This document shows positions 24,053-32,787 of a DNA stretch of 64,000 nucleotides, piece by piece (the first letter of the stretch is position 1; every line of letters starts with the position of its first letter). The position numbers were made by a program, and so were the translations under genes. The notes beneath the pieces were generated by a model. It saw only the letters and a list, made by a program, of their open reading frames with translations, ran no database searches and was not told the origin of the DNA. This DNA is from JAKFYM01 sp964416595 (GTDB lineage: Bacteria; Bdellovibrionota; UBA1018; CAIPTA01), in the NCBI GenBank assembly GCA_964416595.1, contig CAYQES010000005.1, positions 62,001 to 126,000 of the forward strand, read 5' to 3'.

Positions 24053-24747
24053 ACCCCGTGCCCGTGGGGAGAACGGGCCTCCCGTTTGTACATGTTCATG
24101 GCTTCCATCACTTTTTGGTAATAGCCAAGGGGGAGTTCTTCACCGGCGTTTAAGCGCTTTCTCACAGCAGCGGGGCCCATATTATAGGCCATGAGCATAT
24201 GTGCGGGGCTAGGAAAACGGGACTTTAAAAAGAGGATGTAGCGGAGCCCAAGCTCTATATTTACTTTTGGATCCTCTAAAGTGCCTACACCCTGGTAGGG
24301 AATTCCTAGATCCGCGGCCAACTCCTGGGCCGTGGCCGGCATCAGTTGCATCAAACCCACCGCACCTTTGGGTGAAACAATGGCCGGATGAAAACCGCTC
24401 TCCACTTGGATCACGGAAAGAACAAATAGGGGCGAGATTTTATACTGCCGGCTCTTCAGTACTATATAAAGAGAGATGTCTTGGATTTTATCTTTGGGCC
24501 AGTGCACGGGGTCAGCTTGTTGTGCAATGAGTCTGCCCACCGTATGACTCTCGGTCAAAATGGTTTGGGACAAGAACTTCGGTTGCAGCGATTTTACTTG
24601 TAATGGCTTCAGGCCCTCTTCTAAAAAAGGACTTGGAATAAAAGCTGGAGACGGATTTTTCTCCAATAGCACCGAGCCTCCCCAAACCAGGGGAAAGAAA
24701 GGTATACCGAATAAAAATAGTCGGTTAATGACCGCGGTATTTTTCAT
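24043..24747 (-). CDS. lytic transglycosylase, SLT domain
   Basis: Exported murein lytic transglycosylase. The N-terminal hydrophobic segment (about residues 10-28) is a signal peptide or anchor. The SLT domain has SPLFVLSVIQVESGFHP with the catalytic Glu, SPKGAVGLMQLMPATAQELA, and LMAYNMGPAAVRKRL. At 234 aa it is a compact family-1 enzyme. It is the first gene of the minus-strand run and diverges from ftsY, sharing the promoter region 24,748-24,799. Confidence 0.9.
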   Translation of the reverse strand: MKNTAVINRLFLFGIPFFPLVWGGSVLLEKNPSPAFIPSPFLEEGLKPLQVKSLQPKFLSQTILTESHTVGRLIAQQADPVHWPKDKIQDISLYIVLKSRQYKISPLFVLSVIQVESGFHPAIVSPKGAVGLMQLMPATAQELAADLGIPYQGVGTLEDPKVNIELGLRYILFLKSRFPSPAHMLMAYNMGPAAVRKRLNAGEELPLGYYQKVMEAMNMYKREARSPHGHGVWL

Positions 24748-24799
24748 GCCTGGGTGAGCTATCCCTTACCACAGTGCGTTGTCAACTAAAGGAACGGAA

Positions 24800-25861
24800 A
24801 TGACCTTAGAAAATGCGATTATTATAGGTTTAGTGGCTTTAGGAGCCCTTTTATTGGTCTTTTTTTACCGAAGATCCGCTTCTAGCAAGGCTTTAGAGAA
24901 AACCACCACTACCTCTCCCACCACCACAACTACCCCCCCAAAAGCCCCTTTGGACCCCTGGGAACCAGCCCTCAAAAAGAGCCGGGAACCCCTTCTAGCC
25001 CGGCTACGTGACACCCTGCAAGAACTCACCACAGGTGAAAGTTGGAGCCCCACTCACCCGGTTTGGGAGAGCCTGGAAGAAACACTATTGGCTGCAGATA
25101 TGGGGCCTGCGATGTCGGACCGTTTGCTCACCGCTTTAAAAAAAGATTTTCGGGAAAAACCCGAACCAGAAACGTTGAAAACCAAACTTCGGGAAAAAAT
25201 GCTCGCAGTTTTTGAAAACCTACCAGTCACCACTTCACCTACCACACCCAAACCCTTCATCACTCTCCTCATCGGCGTGAACGGAGCGGGCAAAACCACC
25301 ACCGCCGGAAAACTTGCGGCCCAGGCCAAAGCCCAAGGAAAAAAAGTGATCTTAGGGGCTGGCGATACATTCCGAGCCGCCGCTGTGGAGCAATTACAAA
25401 CCTGGGCCGATCGCATCGGCGTGGAATGCGTGGTGCCCGCCCAAGGCGCCAATCCCGCTGCCGTGGCCTTTGATGCGGTGGCCGCGGCGATTGCACGGGA
25501 TGCGGATGAAGCCATCATCGACACTGCCGGGCGTCTCCATACCAAGGACAATCTCATGGAAGAATTGCGCAAGGTGAAACGGGTGATCGAGAAAAAAATC
25601 CCCGGCGCTCCCCATCGAGTGCTCTTGGTGCTCGACGCCACCCTCGGCCAGAACGCCCTTCAGCAGGCCAAGGAATTCACCGCTGCTACTCCGGCCACGG
25701 GCGTTGTGCTCACAAAGCTCGATGGCTCTTCTAAGGGCGGTGCGGCATTTGCCGTGGCCGCGGATTTAGGCTTACCTGTTCTCTATGTGGGCATTGGCGA
25801 GGGTGTGGAGGATCTCCGACCCTTTTCCGCCACAGAATTCGTGCAGCATTTACTACCATGA
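24800..25861 (+). CDS. ftsY: signal recognition particle receptor FtsY
   Basis: SRP-receptor GTPase targeting nascent membrane proteins. An N-terminal transmembrane segment (residues about 4-23) replaces the long acidic A domain. A Thr/Pro-rich linker follows, then the N domain. The G domain has GVNGAGKTTTAGKLAAQ, GDTFRAAAVEQL, IDTAGRLH, TKLDGSSKGGAAF and GIGEGVEDLRPF. ATG 24800 has GGAACGG a few bases upstream. A four-base overlap couples it to the next gene. Confidence 0.96.
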   Translation: MTLENAIIIGLVALGALLLVFFYRRSASSKALEKTTTTSPTTTTTPPKAPLDPWEPALKKSREPLLARLRDTLQELTTGESWSPTHPVWESLEETLLAADMGPAMSDRLLTALKKDFREKPEPETLKTKLREKMLAVFENLPVTTSPTTPKPFITLLIGVNGAGKTTTAGKLAAQAKAQGKKVILGAGDTFRAAAVEQLQTWADRIGVECVVPAQGANPAAVAFDAVAAAIARDADEAIIDTAGRLHTKDNLMEELRKVKRVIEKKIPGAPHRVLLVLDATLGQNALQQAKEFTAATPATGVVLTKLDGSSKGGAAFAVAADLGLPVLYVGIGEGVEDLRPFSATEFVQHLLP

Positions 25862-26463
25862 AGTTTGACACTAGTCCCCCGGGGCTGGAAAATCATGGGA
25901 TGAGAAATCTGCGCAAACACCTGGTGATCAATCCTGTATTTCAGGTGAAATTTGCCATTTTATTTACCCTAGCCGTACTAGTGTTCAGCTCCATCTTTCC
26001 GGCTTTTGTGTACATCATGTTCGGCTCACTGGAACAAAATGAACTATTTAAAAACCCCCAGGCTATGCAGGGCTTACGGGAAGCCCGTTATGATTTTATT
26101 ATTTTCCTTGGTCTGTGCGGCCTCTGTACTGCCATCACAGCCTTCGGCCTCGCCCTTTTTCATTCCCATCGCATAGCGGGCCCTCTCTATAAATTGCGGA
26201 TCTCGATGGTGGCCATGCAACAGGGAATCTTGGACCAACACATTCGCTTTCGGGAAAACGATAACTTTCCCGAATTGGCCGATGGTTTCAACGCCATGAC
26301 CGACTCCATCTTCATCCGCCGCCGCCGGGATTTTGAGCGGGTAAATTCCGTAATCCCCAAATTGGAACGCTTGCAGCAATCCCTCACGGGTGAAGAGCAA
26401 GCCTCCGTTACCGAAGTGCTCACGGCTCTCCAAGAATTAAGCCGCGAACTTCCTTTGAAATAA
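25858..26463 (+). CDS. small membrane protein with HAMP domain
   Basis: A 201-aa protein with two transmembrane helices (about residues 32-54 and 81-100), a short extracytoplasmic loop between them, and then a HAMP-like segment (SHRIAGPLYKLRISMVAMQQGIL ... ELADGFNAMTDS). It ends in a charged coiled coil with no kinase, cyclase or MCP output domain. It may transmit a membrane signal to a partner protein. Coupled to ftsY by an ATGA overlap, and one base ahead of the Slt gene. Confidence 0.72.
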   Translation: MKFDTSPPGLENHGMRNLRKHLVINPVFQVKFAILFTLAVLVFSSIFPAFVYIMFGSLEQNELFKNPQAMQGLREARYDFIIFLGLCGLCTAITAFGLALFHSHRIAGPLYKLRISMVAMQQGILDQHIRFRENDNFPELADGFNAMTDSIFIRRRRDFERVNSVIPKLERLQQSLTGEEQASVTEVLTALQELSRELPLK

Positions 26464-26464
26464 A

Positions 26465-28270
26465 ATGATTCTCTTTACGCTACTTTTTTCATTTACAGCT
26501 TGGAGTAATTCCAATTTACCACCGGAGCTCGCCACTTTTTTGGGCCCGCCGCCCGCTAATTTTCAAAAGAAATACATAAAACCCGCCAAGGATTTAAAAA
26601 AAGCCCTAGAGCATTTAGCAGCAGGCAAGAAAGAACAAGCTGCAAAAGAACTCAGCGCTCTTTCAAAAAATAATGAAATGGCGGAGCACGCCACTTATGC
26701 TTTGATTCAACTCCACCGAGAGAAAAAATCTTTTGCCCAAAGCACAGCCTTAGCCAATAACTTTTTGTACCAATACCCAAGCTCTCCATACCGGCAGGAA
26801 TTGCAAGATATCGTAGACCAAAATGACTGCGACCAAGGCCTCTCCGAAATCAAAAACAAAAAAAATCGCACACAGGGCGCAGAACTTTTATGGCGCTGCC
26901 TACAGAAAACCCCATGGAAAGCTTGGGTAGATAAAGAAATCCAAGTGGAGGCGCTCTACGATTTTTACAAATCCAGCAAAAACCCTCTGCTCGGGCCCTT
27001 TGTTTCCGAACTACTGCAGGCTTTACCCGCCGCCACTAAAATGCGGACCAGGATCCAAAAAGAAATTTCCAGCACCGATTTACGGGTCTACGCCATGGGA
27101 GCACGTTTCCGCTCCAAAACGGAAACACCAGCGGGGGTGAAAGCCCTCTACCCCGATGTAGATCTCTTTGACCAAGGCATGCAAGCCGTGTTGGAAAATC
27201 GTTGGTCCGATGCCAACGGCCTTTTCAAAAAAATGGTCGCGGATTTCCCCCAGTCTGAGCATTTAGATCGCGCCCAATACTGGATCGCCCGCTCCGAAGA
27301 AAGTTTGGGTAATAAGGAAGAAGCCACAAAAAAATACGAAGAAATCTACGCCCAATCCCCACTCACCTACTATGGCCTGCAAAGCGGCCTGCGTTTGAAA
27401 AAAGATCTTTCTTTGCTTGTAACCCCCGCCTCCATCACGCCTGAATCCATGCAAGGCACTTTGCTTTTAGGCCAAGCGGTGGCACTTTGGCGGCTCTATG
27501 CTTTATTGCAAGAAGGCTTAATTGACCAAGCCCGCGTGGAAGCAAAAACTTTATTCCAGTATCGTCCAGGCGGCTTCACTTTTGGCCAAGAGAACGCCAG
27601 CGGCGCGGTGCTCACCGCCCTCCTCTATCATACTGCGGGGTATTCTTTGGCGGCTTTCTCCCACGCCTATGCGGCGGTTTCTTTGGATGCATCTCAGCTC
27701 AATGCCTTCACCTTGGATCTCATTTTCCCCTATACTTTCGCCAAGGCTTTCACTGCTGCCAGCGAAAAAAGTGGTGTACATCCCTTATTACTACTCTCTG
27801 TAGCCAAACAAGAATCCGCTTTTATCCCCAATGCGGTTTCCCGCTCTAATGCTTTAGGTTTGATGCAACTTCTTTTATCCACCGCCAGGGATATGGATCC
27901 TCGTCTTACGCCCCAACAATTATTTGAGCCCGAAACCAACACAGAATTTGGCTCCCGTTATTTGCAAAAACTTCTGGAACGCTATGATGGCAATATTGCT
28001 TTGGCCCTAGCCGGTTATAATGCTGGGCCCACCCGGGCGAGCCAATGGCAAAAGCGAATGCTAGAATTCGCCAGCATGAAACAGGCCTTTGACGTGGACA
28101 CTTTCATCGACACCATCCCCTTCACAGAAACCCGCCGTTATGTAGGATCGATCCTGCGCAACTACGCCTGGTACAAGCTCTTAAATAAAGATGGTAAGAT
28201 TGAAAAAATCGAGGAGCTCGCATTCCAATGGCAAAAAAATCCCGAACCAGAGAAACCCAAGAGCATCTAA
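26465..28270 (+). CDS. soluble lytic murein transglycosylase, Slt70-like
   Basis: A 601-aa exported enzyme. A signal peptide (about residues 1-14) is followed by a long helical/TPR-like superhelix (roughly residues 40-430, with WSDANGLFKKMVADFPQSEH-type repeats), then a C-terminal SLT domain. That domain has HPLLLLSVAKQESAFIP with the catalytic Glu, SNALGLMQLLLSTA, and ALAGYNAGPTRASQW. The architecture matches Slt70, which cleaves glycan strands to 1,6-anhydroMurNAc products. Those products could feed the amgK/murU route seen at 48,617-50,345. Confidence 0.92.
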   Translation: MILFTLLFSFTAWSNSNLPPELATFLGPPPANFQKKYIKPAKDLKKALEHLAAGKKEQAAKELSALSKNNEMAEHATYALIQLHREKKSFAQSTALANNFLYQYPSSPYRQELQDIVDQNDCDQGLSEIKNKKNRTQGAELLWRCLQKTPWKAWVDKEIQVEALYDFYKSSKNPLLGPFVSELLQALPAATKMRTRIQKEISSTDLRVYAMGARFRSKTETPAGVKALYPDVDLFDQGMQAVLENRWSDANGLFKKMVADFPQSEHLDRAQYWIARSEESLGNKEEATKKYEEIYAQSPLTYYGLQSGLRLKKDLSLLVTPASITPESMQGTLLLGQAVALWRLYALLQEGLIDQARVEAKTLFQYRPGGFTFGQENASGAVLTALLYHTAGYSLAAFSHAYAAVSLDASQLNAFTLDLIFPYTFAKAFTAASEKSGVHPLLLLSVAKQESAFIPNAVSRSNALGLMQLLLSTARDMDPRLTPQQLFEPETNTEFGSRYLQKLLERYDGNIALALAGYNAGPTRASQWQKRMLEFASMKQAFDVDTFIDTIPFTETRRYVGSILRNYAWYKLLNKDGKIEKIEELAFQWQKNPEPEKPKSI

Positions 28271-28698
28271 ATCCCGAAGCAAGCGGTTACTTGCGCTCCT
28301 ATCGCCGGATCGTGATGTACGAAGATCTAAACTCCGCGGGCACCATTTTCGGAGGCAAACTCGTGGCCTGGATCGACGAAGGCACCGCCATCTACGCGAG
28401 CTGCCAGATGAACGCTCGGCGGATCGTGACCAAAAAAATCTCCGAATTGATTTTCAACCAACCGGCAAAACTTGGCGATATGTTGGAAATCTGGTGCAAG
28501 GTGGCCCACCAAGGCCGCACTTCTCTCACGATCAGCACCGTAGTAACCCGTCGCACCTTTGCGGATGATCCGGCGGAACCAAAATCTTCCGTGAACAGCT
28601 ACCAACTAAAGCCCGAAGCGGAAATCTGCCGTTGTGAACTCGTGTTTGTTTCTGTGGACGAAAAAGGCCGCCCGCGGCCGTGGAATAAAGAAAAATAG
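28228..28698 (+). CDS. acyl-CoA thioesterase, hotdog fold (YciA-like)
   Basis: A 156-aa thioester hydrolase of the YciA/BACH group. YEDLNSAGTIFGGKLVAWIDEGTAIYA carries the conserved Asn/Gly-Gly and acidic residues of the hotdog active site, and GDMLEIWCKVAHQGRTSLTIS is the following strand pair. The first 43 bases overlap the Slt gene in another frame, so a slightly later start is possible, but the hotdog core begins only about residue 25. Confidence 0.88.
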   Translation: MAKKSRTRETQEHLNPEASGYLRSYRRIVMYEDLNSAGTIFGGKLVAWIDEGTAIYASCQMNARRIVTKKISELIFNQPAKLGDMLEIWCKVAHQGRTSLTISTVVTRRTFADDPAEPKSSVNSYQLKPEAEICRCELVFVSVDEKGRPRPWNKEK

Positions 28699-28700
28699 AT

Positions 28701-28970
28701 TTACTGCGAAATATCGTTCTTGATCAAACTCAAATGCCGCTGAGAAGCGGCTTGGCCCCGGCGGCCTTTCCACAAGATCTCCACGTTCTGGGCGTGGGTA
28801 GTAACATGCTCATTCCGATGCATCACCTCCACCACACCGTTACGGTAGAGGGTTACATACGCATCTTCTAAGTAAGTAGGATCTTCGCCTAAATAATAGA
28901 AAATCACCCGATGGGCGGGCCCAGAGTGCAGGGCGAAAAACATGCGCTGGATGCTTTGCCAGAAAGACAT
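28701..28970 (-). CDS. hypothetical protein
   Basis: An 89-aa soluble protein beginning MSFWQSIQRMFFALHSG, with a mixed alpha/beta look (HRVIFYYLGEDPTYLEDAYVTLYRNGVVEVMH) and a C-terminal basic helix. No family recognised. An upstream in-frame TTG at 29006 would put the start inside an inverted repeat, so ATG 28970 is preferred. It is convergent with the thioesterase gene two bases away and downstream of DUF72 on the same strand. Confidence 0.55.
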   Translation of the reverse strand: MSFWQSIQRMFFALHSGPAHRVIFYYLGEDPTYLEDAYVTLYRNGVVEVMHRNEHVTTHAQNVEILWKGRRGQAASQRHLSLIKNDISQ

Positions 28971-28990
28971 AAAACTAGATCTAACGGAAA

Positions 28991-29011
28991 CCCGCTTGCG
29001 AGACAAGCGGG
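28991..29011. repeat. inverted repeat, possible hairpin
   Basis: CCCGCTTG / CAAGCGGG with a five-base loop. No T run follows on either strand, so it is not a standard intrinsic terminator. It lies in the leader of the hypothetical gene at 28,701-28,970 and might affect its expression. Confidence 0.5.
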
Positions 29012-29084
29012 CAAAAACTGATTAAAATAGTTTTAGAAAAAGTGGTACAAAAACAATGCCTTTACTTTGTTTACACGGGCGGGC

Positions 29085-30065
29085 TCACACCTGTCTCACC
29101 AAATCCAGCATGGCCCCCACCGTATGGGGCGCAGATCCTTCCAAGCGATTGTTTATCAAAAAGTAGGCCTTCTTGCCTTTCCGTAGAGCGTCCATTGCCA
29201 GCAGGGCTAAATCCTCACGGCCCTCTTGGTAAATATCTTTTATTTCCTTATAGGGCTGGAACAAGCGCACAGCTTCTTCGTAAGTGCGGCCCTCCCGGAG
29301 TAACCCTAACGCCACCACGGGTAGATCCGAACAACCGCCTTTTAAATAGGCTTGCCACTGGGTTCGTAAAGAGGGCATGCCTGTCCATAAACAAAACACG
29401 GGGGAAACTTCTAATTCTTTTAAAAGCCCATAAAACTCCGGCGTAACCAAGGCGGGATTGCGGATCTCCACTCCGTAGGCCAGATCCCGGGGCACTTCCT
29501 GGAAAAATGCCTTCAGTTTCCCTAAATCCTTTTCTTCTAAACCAGAAAACTCGAACAACACCACACCTAGGCGGCCCTGCAGGCGGCGCACGGGTTCACA
29601 GAATTGCTGGCGGAATAAGCCTGCGTCCAAATAATCGGGATTTTCTTTCCCAGCCCACTTGCCATAGGCCGGTAAATTCGGAAACGAAGCCATGGTGATC
29701 CGCTTCGTGACTTTTGGGCAAAGGCGAAAATTTTCCGGCGTGCTTTCCACCAAATAGCTCATCATTTCCGCTAGGGGCCAAGTGAAGTAAGTGAAATCCA
29801 CTCCCACACAGGGAAAGTAGGAAGTGTATTCCCGCAAGGATGCTCTCTGGAACTGTGCCTCGGAAGCATAGCCGCCCTGGTAGATCATTCCTTCCCAACC
29901 CCGGTACTTCCAAGAACTCGTGCCCAAATAAATCCCTTGGGCCGCGAGGCGAAACAATTCTTTGGGATCAAAGGGCGGACGCACTGGTTTCCCGCCCACG
30001 GGGGCGTGCATGAAAAAAAAGCTCTCTTGTAGATCAGAGCTCATGCGGTCTGCACCTTTACTCAT
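29085..30065 (-). CDS. DUF72 family protein (YecE-like)
   Basis: TIM-barrel-like protein of the DUF72 family, function unknown. Typical blocks are IYLGTSSWKYRGWEGMIY near residue 46, EYTSYFPCVGVDFTYFTWP, FRLCPKVTKRITMASF, and AYFLINNRLEGSAPHTV near the C-terminus (here NNR rather than the usual NNH or NNT). 326 aa from ATG 30065, which overlaps the ychF stop by four bases. A second in-frame ATG seven codons later cannot be excluded. Confidence 0.85.
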   Translation of the reverse strand: MSKGADRMSSDLQESFFFMHAPVGGKPVRPPFDPKELFRLAAQGIYLGTSSWKYRGWEGMIYQGGYASEAQFQRASLREYTSYFPCVGVDFTYFTWPLAEMMSYLVESTPENFRLCPKVTKRITMASFPNLPAYGKWAGKENPDYLDAGLFRQQFCEPVRRLQGRLGVVLFEFSGLEEKDLGKLKAFFQEVPRDLAYGVEIRNPALVTPEFYGLLKELEVSPVFCLWTGMPSLRTQWQAYLKGGCSDLPVVALGLLREGRTYEEAVRLFQPYKEIKDIYQEGREDLALLAMDALRKGKKAYFLINNRLEGSAPHTVGAMLDLVRQV

Positions 30066-31162
30066 ACGTTAAAGCGAAAATGCATGATGTCCCCATCCCG
30101 CACCACGTATTCTTTACCCTCTAAGCGAAACAAACCTTTGGCTTTGATCTCCGCCTCGGAACCCAAACGCACAAGGTCGTCGAAGTGATACACTTCGGCC
30201 TTGATGAAACCTTTTTCAAAATCCGTATGGATCACGCCGGCGGTTTGCGGGGCTTTCCAACCTTCGTGGAAAGTCCAGGCGCGCACTTCTTTTTCCCCCG
30301 CAGTGAAATAGGTGCACAAGCCCAATAATTTGTAAGCGGCGCGGATCAAGCGGGAGAGGCCATCTTCCTTCAAACCCAAAGATTCGAGCATTTCTTTTTT
30401 ATCGTTGCCCTCGAGCTCCACGAGTTCCGATTCAATTTTTCCGCAGATGGAAACTATGCCGCTTTTTTCTTTTTCCGCGTAGTCTTTTAGCTTTTTGTAA
30501 AAAGGGCTTTCTTCCGGATTGGCCACGTAATCTTCCGATACATTACCCACGTACAACACTTTCTTTACTGTCATGAGGTGAAGATCTTTGAGTTCGTGGA
30601 GTTCTTTTTCATCCAGGTTTAGGGCCCGCACGGGCGTGCCCGCTTCCAGAGCAGATTTCACTTTTTTCAACACTTCCGCCTGCTTCCCGAAAGTCTTGGG
30701 ATCCCGGGCAGCACTTTTTTCCACAATTGGATAGCGTTTGGAAACGGTTTCCAAATCCGCAAGCATGAGCTCGGTGTCGATCACGGAAACGTCCCTGAGG
30801 GGATCCACGGAGCCATCCACATGGATCACGTTGGGATCATCAAAGCAGCGCACCACATGCACGATGGCGGTGGCTTCCCGAATATTGGCCAAAAATTTAT
30901 TGCCGAGGCCTTCGCCCTTGGAAGCACCCTTCACGATGCCGGCGATATCCACGAATTCCATGCTGGCGGGAATGGTTTGCTGGGGCTTCACGCGACGGGT
31001 GATTTCGTCCAAACGGGGATCGGGCACTTTCACCACGCCCACGTTGGGATCGATGGTGCAAAAAGGGAAGTTCGAAGCGGCCACCTTGGCGTTGGTGAGC
31101 GCATTAAACAAGGTGGACTTTCCCACGTTCGGTAGACCTACAATCCCGCAACTTAAACCCAT
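30062..31162 (-). CDS. ychF: redox-regulated ATPase YchF (Obg family)
   Basis: Ribosome-associated P-loop ATPase. It has CGIVGLPNVGKSTLFNALT at residues 5-23, FCTIDPNVGVV, FVDIAGIVKGASKGEGLGNKFL, a coiled-coil helix insertion and the C-terminal TGS domain (LCTYFTAGEKEVRAWTFHEG, IHTDFEKGFIKAEVY, YVVRDGDIMHFRFNV). The length of 366 aa is standard. It is three bases downstream of pth, the common pth-ychF arrangement. Confidence 0.97.
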   Translation of the reverse strand: MGLSCGIVGLPNVGKSTLFNALTNAKVAASNFPFCTIDPNVGVVKVPDPRLDEITRRVKPQQTIPASMEFVDIAGIVKGASKGEGLGNKFLANIREATAIVHVVRCFDDPNVIHVDGSVDPLRDVSVIDTELMLADLETVSKRYPIVEKSAARDPKTFGKQAEVLKKVKSALEAGTPVRALNLDEKELHELKDLHLMTVKKVLYVGNVSEDYVANPEESPFYKKLKDYAEKEKSGIVSICGKIESELVELEGNDKKEMLESLGLKEDGLSRLIRAAYKLLGLCTYFTAGEKEVRAWTFHEGWKAPQTAGVIHTDFEKGFIKAEVYHFDDLVRLGSEAEIKAKGLFRLEGKEYVVRDGDIMHFRFNV

Positions 31163-31165
31163 AAA

Positions 31166-31729
31166 TTATCCTTTTCGGTTGAAACGATTCATGGCCTCAT
31201 TCGCTTTTCCCGCTAAGCAAAGATCAATGGCCTCACACACATTGGGCATTTCCTTTTCCCAAAAATCTAATTCTGTTTTGTCCAAGTTTCCTAACACATA
31301 ATCGGGCACCTTCATCTCCGGATGCGTAGGGCGCCCGATGCCCAAACGTAAGCGCAAATACTCTTCCCCCAAATCGCTCAAAGAACGCAAACCGTTATGG
31401 CCCGCATGACCCCCACCTTTTTTTAGGCGGAAAGTCATGGGGGGAATATCCAATTCGTCGTGCACCACGAGCAAATCTTCCACTCCTAATTTATAAAATC
31501 GCATGGCCTCACCCACAGCCTCGCCTGAGCGATTCATAAAGGTGAGCGGCTTTAGCACGAGCACATCTTCTTCACCGCATTTTAGCCGTGCCGTTTGCGA
31601 ATGAAATTCTTCCTTACGAAACTCTTCGCCCTTCAAAAGCACCCAAGCTTCCACGGCTAAAAAACCGAGATTGTGGCGATTGATGAGATGCTTGCGACCA
31701 GGATTACCAAGACCCACCAAGAGCTTCAC
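31166..31729 (-). CDS. pth: peptidyl-tRNA hydrolase
   Basis: Releases tRNA from peptidyl-tRNA. LLVGLGNPGRKHLINRHNLGF carries the conserved Asn and catalytic His; VVHDELDIPPMTFRLKKGGGHAGHNGLRS carries the catalytic Asp and substrate-binding loop. 187 aa. The usual Tyr-x-x-Thr before RHN reads HLIN, a mild deviation. Lies between prs and ychF on one strand. Confidence 0.96.
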   Translation of the reverse strand: MKLLVGLGNPGRKHLINRHNLGFLAVEAWVLLKGEEFRKEEFHSQTARLKCGEEDVLVLKPLTFMNRSGEAVGEAMRFYKLGVEDLLVVHDELDIPPMTFRLKKGGGHAGHNGLRSLSDLGEEYLRLRLGIGRPTHPEMKVPDYVLGNLDKTELDFWEKEMPNVCEAIDLCLAGKANEAMNRFNRKG

Positions 31730-31738
31730 GGAAACTCC

Positions 31739-32707
31739 TTAGTCGAAAAGCGAGCTCACGGAATCATGAAAGTGAATCCTGCGGATAGCTTCTCCGAGCA
31801 AGCCGGCCACGGAAAGCACGTCGATTTTTCCGCAGGCCTGGGCCTCCGCCGAAAGAGGAATTGTATCGGTGCAAACTAATTTCTTGATGCAGCTTTCTTT
31901 TAAGCGGCCAATGGCGGGGCCCGAAAGAACTGGATGGGTGGCGCAAGCAAACACTTCTTTGGCTCCATTTTTCACGAGGGATTCGGCGGCTTCCGTGAGG
32001 GTGCCCGCGGTGTCCACCATATCGTCGAGAATCAAGGCGCGCATTCCCGCCACATCACCCACCACGTGCATGGCTTTAGCCACGTTGGGGCCCGTGCGGC
32101 GTTTGTCGATCATGGCCACTTTTGCGTCCACTTTTTTCGCATAGGCGCGAGCCCGTTCCACACCACCCGCATCAGGAGAAACGATCACTAGATCTTCCCC
32201 TGAGCCGCCCACGCAAAGATTTTCCCGGATGTAATTGAGCAATACGGGCCGAGCAAAAAGGTTATCAAAAGGAATATTAAAAAAGCCCTGGATCTGGCCA
32301 GAGTGCAAATCGAGAGAAACCACCCGATTGATACCGGCTGCAGTGAGAAGATCCGCCACAAGTTTGGCCGTGATCGGCGTGCGCGGAGCTACTTTTCGAT
32401 CCTGGCGGGCGTAACCGTAGTAAGGCATCACGGCCGTGATCGATTTCACGCTGGCGCGCTTCAAAGCATCGGCCATGATCAAGAGTTCCATGAGGTTATC
32501 ATTCACAGGAGCGCAGGTGCTTTGCACCACATACACATCCTGGCCACGCACGCTTTCATGGATTTCAGCGAAAATTTCTTTGTCACTGAAGCGGCGTAAA
32601 TCCGCTTGGCCTACCTCAACTCCAAGGCATTCGGCGATCTTCTGCGCCAAGGGGCGATTGGAATTCCCCGCAAAGATATGCAACCTGGAACGGGTGGTGG
32701 GAGACAT
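31739..32707 (-). CDS. prs: ribose-phosphate pyrophosphokinase
   Basis: Makes PRPP from ribose-5-phosphate and ATP. It has HIFAGNSNRPLAQKIAECLG, RRFSDKEIFAEIHESVRG, MPYYGYARQDRK, the VSLDLHSGQIQGFF flexible-loop region, VIVSPDAGGVERARAYA and the PRPP-binding LILDDMVDTAGTLTEAA. ATG 32707 gives the normal length (322 aa); the frame is open twelve codons upstream. It diverges from tsaD. Confidence 0.97.
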   Translation of the reverse strand: MSPTTRSRLHIFAGNSNRPLAQKIAECLGVEVGQADLRRFSDKEIFAEIHESVRGQDVYVVQSTCAPVNDNLMELLIMADALKRASVKSITAVMPYYGYARQDRKVAPRTPITAKLVADLLTAAGINRVVSLDLHSGQIQGFFNIPFDNLFARPVLLNYIRENLCVGGSGEDLVIVSPDAGGVERARAYAKKVDAKVAMIDKRRTGPNVAKAMHVVGDVAGMRALILDDMVDTAGTLTEAAESLVKNGAKEVFACATHPVLSGPAIGRLKESCIKKLVCTDTIPLSAEAQACGKIDVLSVAGLLGEAIRRIHFHDSVSSLFD

Positions 32708-32787
32708 GTGTGGCACTATACCCGCCGACCACCCCCATTTCAATGGATTGTTATTGAGAGTAGCGCCGCTTTAGCATAACAAAAGGC

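Noticed and set aside
25054..25641. 195-codon open frame antisense to ftsY
   Set aside because: Ser/Ala/Arg-rich shadow of the GTPase coding frame, no start signal and no family; the plus-strand FtsY motifs are complete.
30738..31301. 187-codon plus-strand open frame over ychF and pth
   Set aside because: Antisense shadow; both minus-strand genes carry full diagnostic motifs in this interval.
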